Of a DNA stretch of 7,641 bases, positions 1 to 4,979 are shown piece by piece; positions within the stretch are counted from its first letter, which is position 1, and every line of letters begins with the position of its first letter. Both the position numbers and the translations under genes were made by a program. The DNA is from DSAR01 sp034437315 (GTDB lineage Bacteria > Chloroflexota > Anaerolineae > B4-G1): positions 1 through 7,641 of the forward strand of contig DAOTUC010000010.1 of assembly GCA_034437315.1 (NCBI GenBank). Direction: 5' to 3'. A model generated the notes under the pieces. It did not search any database, had not been told where the DNA came from, and was given only the letters and a program-made list of their open reading frames with translations.

Positions 1-123
1 ATCGTCCATTACGACCTGTACGGTAATCCAGACCCAAGCGCGAGCGTGACGCCCGGCGAGGTCTCCGGCGGCAACTTATTACAACGCCTGGCCCGCCGCT
101 TTAGAATGTCCATTCGCCTGTAG
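1..123 (+). CDS. 3' end of an unrecognised gene (partial)
   Basis: Frame 1 is open from the window edge to a TAG at 121-123 and encodes the last 40 residues of a protein, ending in a basic, arginine-rich tail (LARRFRMSIRL). The codons are GC-rich at third positions, like the genes after 2638 and unlike the methyltransferase that follows. I do not recognise the family. The Pro/Gly/Ser-rich stretch followed by a short basic helix could be a linker and a C-terminal tail, but that is a guess. The stop lies 18 bases before the methyltransferase start, so the two genes may share a transcript. That the frame is coding rests on openness and composition only, over a short distance. Confidence 0.55.
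   Translation: MVHYDLYGNPDPSASVTPGEVSGGNLLQRLARRFRMSIRL
79..107 (+). promoter_or_regulatory. candidate sigma70-like promoter for the restriction-modification pair
   Basis: TAGAAT at 102-107 matches the -10 consensus at five of six positions and is preceded, after exactly 17 bases, by TTACAA at 79-84, a weak -35 (three of six). Transcription would begin near 114 and leave a short leader carrying the ribosome site at 127-131. It lies inside the 3' end of the upstream gene. AT-rich hexamers are uncommon in this otherwise GC-rich stretch, which is the main reason to list it. The match could be chance. Confidence 0.22.
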
Positions 124-141
124 TGGGGAGGTATACCGATT

Positions 142-1701
142 GTGCAACAATTATCCTTCAATTCTGACGTGATTGATACGACGACAGATCAAGATAGCCC
201 AATCCGCGAGGTCTTTTCACACGAAGGTGTCTGCCCCGAAACCGCCCGCGTCGCTCTAGAAGAGCGGTATGCGCACCTGCTTGAGGAAACGGATAAATTC
301 AATCGACAGTTGGTCAGTTTTCAGGCCAATAAAGCCGAGGTACTGCATAGCTGGATCAAATACAGAGAGGGATTTTCGGCCGACTTGGTCGAGATCTTGA
401 TCGAAGAGTTTGGCTTAGGCCCGAGAGATGTCATTTTGGATCCCTTCGCTGGCTCTTGCACCACGTTGGTCGTTGCGATGTTGATGGATATGGATGCTGT
501 CGGGATCGAGTTGTTGCCCCATTGTCACCTGGCCTGGGAGGCCAAGGCGCGCGCATTTGATTACCGCGTGGACGAATTGCGGGAAATCCGCGAGATAATT
601 GAAAAGACAACGCCGCCGCCATCTGACCGCTCATTTCCCCACCTGTATATCACCCAGAGCGCCTTCCCAGAACAGACAGAATGTGACTTAATGGCTTACA
701 CCGACTGGATCGAAAGGCTGGATATAAGCGAGCATGCCAAAATCCTATGTCGATTGATTCTACTCAGTATACTGGAGGACATCAGCTATACCCGAAAGGA
801 CGGTCAATACCTCCGTTGGGACGGACGGGCTCATAAAATTCGTAAGCGGAATAAGAAGCGGCTTGCACAGGGCAAAAAGCCGTTCAAGGGCATCGATAAG
901 GGAAGATTGCCCGGCGTCAAAGAAGCATTCATCGAAAAATTGAGCAAGATCATTTTCGACATCATTAAGTTGCAGAGGGATCGCCTCGCTTCCCGCGACA
1001 CTGCAATGAAGACTCCGCTGCCAAGCAAACAAGAATTGATAGCAGGCAATACGCTGTACGTACTTCCCCGAACAGAAGCGGAACAATTTCAGGCCGTTAT
1101 CACATCGCCGCCCTACGCGAACAGATATGACTATACCAGAACGTATGCGTTAGAACTGGCCTATTTGGGCGTGCGGGAAGACATCTTCAGCTTGAGGCAA
1201 CGCCAGTTATCCTGCACGGTGGAAAACAAGGCGAAATTGGATAAGTTAGAGGAATTCTATCATTCAATTGATCAATCCAATCGCTATGCGCGTATTTTGA
1301 ACCTCATCCAGAACAATGAGGCTTTAACAGAGATTAACGCTGCTTTGCAGATCCGAAATGAACGTGGAGAAATCAACAATACCGGGGTCTTGACGATGAT
1401 CGACCAGTACTTCAGCGAATTGACTTTCATCTTTGCAGAACTCTATCGCACGTGCCGCCGGGGCGCTTACGTCGCTTTCGTCAATGATAATGTGCGATAC
1501 GCCGGTGAGGTCATTCCCGTCGATCTCCTGAGCACCAATTTAGCTGAACAGGTTGGTTTTGAACCCATCAAGGTCTACGTATTACCTCAACGGAAAGGGA
1601 ATAGTAGCCAGCAAATGGCCAAGTATGGCCGGGTCGAGATGCGAAAAAGTATCACGATTTGGAGAAAGCCCGTCGAAGGGAATGATTGTGGACTCAAATA
1701 A
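142..1701 (+). CDS. DNA (cytosine-N4 or adenine-N6) methyltransferase of a restriction-modification system
   Basis: SAM-dependent exocyclic-amino DNA methyltransferase, 519 aa, soluble, with no signal peptide or membrane segment. It would protect host DNA from the endonuclease encoded next. Visible motifs: the SAM-binding motif I DPFAGSCTT at residues 100-108, acidic motif II around E123, catalytic motif IV TSPPY at 321-325 followed by NRYDYTRTYALELAYLG, an NDN strand at 448-450, and GNSSQQM at 486-492 near the end. The order motif I, about 210 residues, motif IV is alpha-like; the intervening part, with a strongly basic patch at about 231-252, is the likely target-recognition region. SPPY-type motifs are commoner in N4-cytosine enzymes, so m4C is my guess. 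Motif I normally reads GxGT; here C106 replaces the last glycine. The start is GTG, with GGAGG ten bases upstream at 127-131. Base composition is less GC-rich than the genes after 2638, suggesting transfer. Methyltransferase identity is firm; target base and site are not. Confidence 0.9.
   Translation: MQQLSFNSDVIDTTTDQDSPIREVFSHEGVCPETARVALEERYAHLLEETDKFNRQLVSFQANKAEVLHSWIKYREGFSADLVEILIEEFGLGPRDVILDPFAGSCTTLVVAMLMDMDAVGIELLPHCHLAWEAKARAFDYRVDELREIREIIEKTTPPPSDRSFPHLYITQSAFPEQTECDLMAYTDWIERLDISEHAKILCRLILLSILEDISYTRKDGQYLRWDGRAHKIRKRNKKRLAQGKKPFKGIDKGRLPGVKEAFIEKLSKIIFDIIKLQRDRLASRDTAMKTPLPSKQELIAGNTLYVLPRTEAEQFQAVITSPPYANRYDYTRTYALELAYLGVREDIFSLRQRQLSCTVENKAKLDKLEEFYHSIDQSNRYARILNLIQNNEALTEINAALQIRNERGEINNTGVLTMIDQYFSELTFIFAELYRTCRRGAYVAFVNDNVRYAGEVIPVDLLSTNLAEQVGFEPIKVYVLPQRKGNSSQQMAKYGRVEMRKSITIWRKPVEGNDCGLK
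1675..1680 (+). promoter_or_regulatory. ribosome binding site GAAGGG that decides the endonuclease start
   Basis: GAAGGG lies within the last codons of the methyltransferase gene, seven bases before a GTG at 1688. An in-frame ATG at 1682 is only one base from this site, too close to use it. The open frame reaches back to an ATG at 1553, but that would overlap the methyltransferase by about 150 bases with no clear ribosome site. The GTG at 1688 is therefore preferred. Confidence 0.5.
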
Positions 1702-2641
1702 CAGTGCGCAGGATAAGCTTGAGAGCTGGCTTATTGATCAAGTGACAAAGAGCGAATTCTTCCACCAGAAGCTTCACGAGTATGGGTTGCTCGAGATTGC
1801 CTATGCTATCGAAAATGTGAAAGGTGAAGAGCTAGATTGGGATAAGGACGAATTAGCCATATCTAAAATTGCCTGGGACAGGGTGATTCATCACGGCATC
1901 AAGCCTGTGCAAGTTTTTTCACATCCTTGGGTGCTGAGAAACGTCGATAGATCCGTGGGTTATTATCAAAAACTGGCGTTGGTTTCGCTCAAGTCAATGA
2001 GCAATATTGGACTGACCATCACGCTATATGAAACAGGCCAGAATAAACGACCTATGACCGAAGAAAAAGCTTGGGATGTTTCCCGTCGCCTCAATGAGTT
2101 GATCAGCCGCCTGATCGAATTGGACGACGAAATTGATCCCCGAGAATTCGATTTATGGCGAGGGATGACGGCCGGCTCAACTGCGCAAGGCTCGTGGCAA
2201 AATAGAAAAGGTGACCGGATGGAAGATGTGATCAAAGGAATGATCACACGAAGAATCCAGAGCAAGGGGCTGTCGAGCCAAATAGATGACAATACAAAAA
2301 TACAACTGAAAGATAGAAGAATATTGGTGTTTGGCAGCGAGCCAGACCTGGCATTCTATGATGAAGACGACCAAATCCTAATCGCTGTAGAAATCAAAGG
2401 CGGCATAGACACCGCTGGCGTTTTAGAACGCATCGGAGCAGTCATAAAAAGTCTGAGTCGCGCCAAACAGGATAACCCAAATTCAATAACGATACTCATC
2501 ATACCCGGAATCTCAATGACCACACAAGCCAAACTAGAGTTAGAAGCGCATCAGGCTGATATCGATCATTGGTTTGCAGTGGAGGATGTGCTCAACCAAG
2601 TCGCTGTCAGACAAGAGCTTTTTGCGATTCTTCAAATATGA
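1688..2641 (+). CDS. type II restriction endonuclease, PD-(D/E)xK fold, possibly XcyI family
   Basis: Predicted 317-aa cytoplasmic endonuclease that would cut DNA unmodified by the adjacent methyltransferase. The C-terminal half shows a textbook PD-(D/E)xK core: E179 in a preceding helix (GDRMEDVI), then EPD with D220, a 14-residue gap, and E235-I-K237 followed by GG, with helix DTAGVLERIGAVIKSL after it. D220, E235 and K237 are the predicted metal and catalytic residues. The N-terminal half (about 1-170) is helical, with GYYQKLALVSLKS and FDLWRGMTAGSTAQGS segments. That layout resembles my recollection of XcyI-family enzymes (site CCCGGG); I have not aligned it. It overlaps the methyltransferase end by 14 bases, and its TGA overlaps the next gene's ATG. 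The gene is AT-richer than its downstream neighbours. Sure of a PD-(D/E)xK nuclease; family membership is tentative, and a less specific PD-(D/E)xK nuclease is the alternative. Confidence 0.75.
   Translation: MDSNNSAQDKLESWLIDQVTKSEFFHQKLHEYGLLEIAYAIENVKGEELDWDKDELAISKIAWDRVIHHGIKPVQVFSHPWVLRNVDRSVGYYQKLALVSLKSMSNIGLTITLYETGQNKRPMTEEKAWDVSRRLNELISRLIELDDEIDPREFDLWRGMTAGSTAQGSWQNRKGDRMEDVIKGMITRRIQSKGLSSQIDDNTKIQLKDRRILVFGSEPDLAFYDEDDQILIAVEIKGGIDTAGVLERIGAVIKSLSRAKQDNPNSITILIIPGISMTTQAKLELEAHQADIDHWFAVEDVLNQVAVRQELFAILQI
2227..2248. repeat. perfect 8-bp inverted repeat inside the endonuclease gene
   Basis: TGTGATCA at 2227-2234 is mirrored exactly by TGATCACA at 2241-2248 around a 6-base centre, AAGGAA. 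It falls in the codons for the helix before the PD-(D/E)xK core. It could act as an operator or an RNA hairpin, but there is no U-tract and no start site nearby, and eight paired bases can arise by chance. The outer TGTGA and TCACA are 12 bases apart, not the 6 expected of a CRP/FNR site. Confidence 0.25.
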
Positions 2642-3813
2642 AAATCGAGCGAATTGAACTGCACGAGATCACATTGCCATTGGCCCATCCCTTCGAGACC
2701 AGTTTCGGCCGCCAGACCACGCGCTCGTGCATCCTGGTCGCTGTCCACGCCGGGGGATTGACCGGGTGGGGAGAGTGCACCGCCGACGCCGGCCCCTGGT
2801 ATTCCTATGAGACGACCGGAACCGCCTGGCACATCCTCAAGGATTTCCTTATGCCGATGACGCTGGGGCTGGACGTGACGACGCCCAGGGACGTGACCGC
2901 CCGTTTCGAGCGGGTGCGAGGTCACCAGATGGCCCGCGCCGGCCTGGAAAACGCGGTCTGGGACCTGCTGGCGCAAGCGGAAAATGTGTCGCTGACCCAA
3001 TACATCGGGGGCGAAAAATCGCGAGTCGCGGTGGGCGTGAGCGTTGGCATGGAGCCGACTCTCGACGCGCTACTCGACCGGGTGGCCCAGCACGTCAACG
3101 AGGGCTACCAACGCATCAAGCTCAAAATCAAACCGGGGTGGGACGTAGACGTAGTACGCGCCGTCCGAGAGCGATGGCCCGATCTGCCCCTCCAGGTCGA
3201 CGCCAATTGCGCCTACACCCTGGCCGACGCCCCCACCCTCCTGGCCCTGGACCCCTTCGACCTGCTGCTGATAGAGCAGCCATTTCACCACGACGACGTC
3301 GTGGACCACGCCAAGTTGCAAGCCCAGATGCAGACGCCGATCTGCCTGGATGAGAGCGTCCGTTCGCCGGAGCACGCCCGCTGGGCGTTAGACATCGACG
3401 CCTGCCGGGTGATCAACGTCAAAGTCTGCCGGGTGGGCGGGTTGACGGCCGCCCGGCGGATTCACGACCTGTGCGCCGAGCGATCCGTCCCGGTCTGGTG
3501 CGGGGGGATGCTGGAGACAAACGTGGGACGAGCGGTCAACGTAGCCCTGGCGTCGCTGCCCAATTTCCGGTTGCCGGGCGACATCTCGGCCTCAGATCGC
3601 TACTATCCCGACGGGAAAGATGTAGCCGCGCCGAACTTCAAGCTCAACGCCGACTCGACACTTTCAGCGCCTCAAGGACCAGGGCTGGGCGTCGCGATCT
3701 TGCCCGAACGGATAGCGACGGCTCGCTCGCGCCTCCTGGTTTGTGAGGAGGCGCAAGCTGACCGTCGGCCGGATGAAAACCGGCCCCAGAGAGCAAAAAA
3801 GGGAGATAAGTGA
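2638..3813 (+). CDS. menC: o-succinylbenzoate synthase / N-succinylamino acid racemase (enolase superfamily, MenC type 2)
   Basis: Enolase-superfamily protein, 391 aa, of the promiscuous OSBS/NSAR group. It either dehydrates SHCHC to o-succinylbenzoate in menaquinone synthesis or racemises N-acylamino acids. The N-terminal capping domain (about 1-125) contains PLAHPFETSFG and GWGEC. The barrel carries all catalytic residues: K161-L-K163, metal ligands D188 (QVDAN), E213 (IEQPF) and D238 (LDES), and the second lysine K262. R265 sits three residues after K262, where NSAR-active members carry a specificity arginine. WCGGMLETNVGRA follows at the barrel end. The start at 2638 gives the usual family N-terminus (MKIERIELHEI); there is no good ribosome site, and ATGA overlap with the endonuclease suggests coupled translation. 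The last 30 or so residues are a hydrophilic tail beyond the usual family end and are encoded by DNA with two stem-loops. No other menaquinone gene is in view, so OSBS versus NSAR is open and the symbol is provisional. Confidence 0.85.
   Translation: MKIERIELHEITLPLAHPFETSFGRQTTRSCILVAVHAGGLTGWGECTADAGPWYSYETTGTAWHILKDFLMPMTLGLDVTTPRDVTARFERVRGHQMARAGLENAVWDLLAQAENVSLTQYIGGEKSRVAVGVSVGMEPTLDALLDRVAQHVNEGYQRIKLKIKPGWDVDVVRAVRERWPDLPLQVDANCAYTLADAPTLLALDPFDLLLIEQPFHHDDVVDHAKLQAQMQTPICLDESVRSPEHARWALDIDACRVINVKVCRVGGLTAARRIHDLCAERSVPVWCGGMLETNVGRAVNVALASLPNFRLPGDISASDRYYPDGKDVAAPNFKLNADSTLSAPQGPGLGVAILPERIATARSRLLVCEEAQADRRPDENRPQRAKKGDK
3729..3754 (+). other. 9-bp perfect stem-loop in the 3' part of the enolase gene
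   Basis: GCGCCTCCT at 3729-3737 pairs with AGGAGGCGC at 3746-3754 around an 8-base loop, GGTTTGTG. A GC-rich stem of this quality is terminator-like, but it is followed by AAGCTG rather than a run of T, so simple rho-independent termination is unlikely. It sits where the family-typical protein sequence ends and could be an attenuator, a processing site, or a relic of a former intergenic terminator now inside the frame. Confidence 0.5.
3767..3785 (+). other. second stem-loop just before the rubrerythrin ribosome site
   Basis: GGCCGG at 3767-3772 pairs perfectly with CCGGCC at 3780-3785 around the loop ATGAAAA. It follows the 9-bp stem-loop by 12 bases and precedes an A-rich tract and the ribosome site at 3801-3805. 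As RNA, the two stems would sit back to back at the end of the enolase message. No T-run follows, so a processing or stability element is as likely as termination. Confidence 0.35.
3801..3805 (+). promoter_or_regulatory. ribosome binding site GGGAG that decides the rubrerythrin start
   Basis: GGGAG ends seven bases before the ATG at 3813. A GTG directly in front at 3810 is also in frame and would add one residue, but the ATG has better spacing and codon. The ATG shares its A with the enolase TGA (TGATG), so the two genes are probably translationally coupled. Confidence 0.5.
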
Positions 3814-4343
3814 TGAAAACATCTGCACAAGTTTTAGAAGCCATCGAGACAGCGATCCAGGTCGAGAAGGACGGATTCGCTTTTTATTCCGAGGCGGCCG
3901 AGCGCATCGAAAGCCCCAAGGGACGGCGGATGTTCAAGACGCTGGCCAAAGACGAGGCCGCTCATCTCAAGCTGTTCGAGGATGCCCGGCGGGCTCTGCT
4001 TGAGACAGGCGAATGGCCCTCGCCGGAGGCGGTCGAGGCCGTCAGCCCGCGCCGCTCGGTCGATCCTGGGATCTTTCCGAAGGGAGGGGACGCCCGGTCG
4101 ATCGAGGTACCCGAACATCAACTCAAGGTGTTGCAGCGAGGGATCAAGGCCGAGGAGGACAGCATCGCGTTCTACACTGAGCAGCGGGATCAGGTTGACG
4201 ACCCCGACGCCCGGGCGATGTACGCCTATCTGATTGAGCAAGAGGAAGGCCACCGAACGATCCTACAGGGAGAATACGATTACCTGGCCGGGACTGGCTT
4301 CTGGTTCGACTTCGGCGAGTTCGATTTATCCACGGCAGGATGA
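3813..4343 (+). CDS. rubrerythrin-like ferritin-family di-iron protein
   Basis: A 176-aa four-helix-bundle protein of the rubrerythrin/ferritin-like group, cytoplasmic, probably reducing hydrogen peroxide or handling iron. Two repeated half-motifs supply the di-iron ligands: E18 in VEKDGFAFY and E48-A-A-H51 in the first half, E114 or E115 in KAEEDSIAFY and E144-E-G-H147 in the second. Each pair reads as helix ExxxxxxFY followed by ExxH, as expected of the family. A loop rich in Pro and Arg (about 66-100) joins the halves. There is no CxxC pair, so the electron-relay rubredoxin domain of classical rubrerythrin is absent and an external donor would be needed. The C-terminus carries GTGFWFDFGEFD, a family-typical ending. 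It overlaps the enolase stop and lies 10 bases before the molybdopterin gene, so it is in the same operon. The family is clear; the exact reaction is not. Confidence 0.85.
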   Translation: MKTSAQVLEAIETAIQVEKDGFAFYSEAAERIESPKGRRMFKTLAKDEAAHLKLFEDARRALLETGEWPSPEAVEAVSPRRSVDPGIFPKGGDARSIEVPEHQLKVLQRGIKAEEDSIAFYTEQRDQVDDPDARAMYAYLIEQEEGHRTILQGEYDYLAGTGFWFDFGEFDLSTAG

Positions 4344-4353
4344 AAGGAGCGGG

Positions 4354-4953
4354 ATGAGCAAGCTAAAGGCTATGCATACGCCCATATTCTGGGCTGAGGG
4401 GCACCCCGGACCACTTTCGGCCAAGGGATGGACGGTCACGGTGGGCGGCATGGTCGAGCAGCCGGCAACGTTAACCTACGAGGCGATCCGGGCCATGCCC
4501 CGGTCGATTGCCGACGCCCGCTTGACCTCGGTGACCCGCTGGAGCGTCCGCGGCGCGTGGGGCGGTGTGCGGGTGAGCGATCTGCTGGAGGAGGTGGGCC
4601 GGCAAGATGGGGCGGCCCACGTGCAGTTCGTCTCCTACCGCGAGATCTACACGACCTGTATCCCGTTAGAGGCGGCGCTGCGCGAGCGGACGCTGTTGGC
4701 CTACGAATTCGACGGCGAGCCGCTGGACGCCGATTACGGCGGGCCGGTGCGCGCCTTCTGCCCGTATCTGTGGGGCTACAAGTCGGCCAAGAGCGTGGTC
4801 GGCGTGAACGTGCTGGACCGCTCCATACCGGGCTATTGGGAGGTGCGGGGCTATCCCGACGACGCCCAGATCCAGGCCGGCCGCGTCCACGACGTCAACA
4901 CCCACCGCTGGCGGCGCATCCCCGACGGCGAGGTGATTGAGTTCCTGGATTGA
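4354..4953 (+). CDS. sulfite oxidase/YedY-type molybdopterin protein with Ser in place of the Mo-ligand Cys
   Basis: A 199-aa member of the oxidoreductase molybdopterin-binding domain family (sulfite oxidase/YedY type), reduced to the core domain with no signal peptide, haem or dimerisation domain. Landmarks in order: WTVTVGGMVEQPATLTYEAI (26-45), the cofactor strand LTSVTRWSVRGAWGGVRVSDLL (57-78), YTTCIPLE (99-106), EFDGEPLDADYGGPVR (118-133), the pterin-binding LWGYKSAK (139-146) and PGYWEVRGY near the end. Family members have Cys at the position of S59 (CVTxWS), the thiolate that binds molybdenum. Here the codon at 4528-4530 is TCG, two base changes from any Cys codon, so a single sequencing error cannot explain it. 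C102 and C136 lie in positions where I recall other residues. The start is ATG at 4354 with AAGGAG at 4344-4349. It may be a catalytically altered or non-catalytic cofactor-binding protein. The fold assignment is secure; activity is uncertain. Confidence 0.85.
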   Translation: MSKLKAMHTPIFWAEGHPGPLSAKGWTVTVGGMVEQPATLTYEAIRAMPRSIADARLTSVTRWSVRGAWGGVRVSDLLEEVGRQDGAAHVQFVSYREIYTTCIPLEAALRERTLLAYEFDGEPLDADYGGPVRAFCPYLWGYKSAKSVVGVNVLDRSIPGYWEVRGYPDDAQIQAGRVHDVNTHRWRRIPDGEVIEFLD

Positions 4954-4965
4954 ATAATCGGATTG

Positions 4966-4973
4966 AAGGAGGT
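4966..4973 (+). promoter_or_regulatory. strong ribosome binding site AAGGAGGT that decides the amidohydrolase start
   Basis: A full Shine-Dalgarno match ending six bases before the ATG at 4980. The frame also extends back to a TTG at 4950, which overlaps the previous stop, and an out-of-frame ATG at 4975 runs into a stop after two codons. The site at this spacing makes 4980 the start. It is the best ribosome site in the window, suggesting independent, efficient initiation. Confidence 0.7.
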
Positions 4974-4979
4974 AATGCG

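Noticed and set aside
1553..1687. Upstream extension of the endonuclease frame to an ATG at 1553
   Set aside because: It would overlap the methyltransferase end by about 150 bases, has no ribosome site, and encodes residues unlike the start of a folded domain. GAAGGG at 1675-1680 favours the GTG at 1688.
2569..2637. In-frame extension of the enolase gene upstream of 2638
   Set aside because: The added residues (Cys- and Gly-rich) lie entirely within the endonuclease gene. MKIERIELHEI at 2638 is the normal family N-terminus.
3288..3304. Palindrome CCACGACG-A-CGTCGTGG in the enolase gene
   Set aside because: It encodes the HHDDVVD run after the conserved IEQPF motif. The one-base centre cannot form a normal hairpin, and codon repetition explains it.
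3729..3785. Rho-independent terminator after the enolase gene
   Set aside because: The stems are good but neither is followed by a T-run on either strand in the right direction, and the rubrerythrin gene follows at once, so they are listed as stem-loops only.
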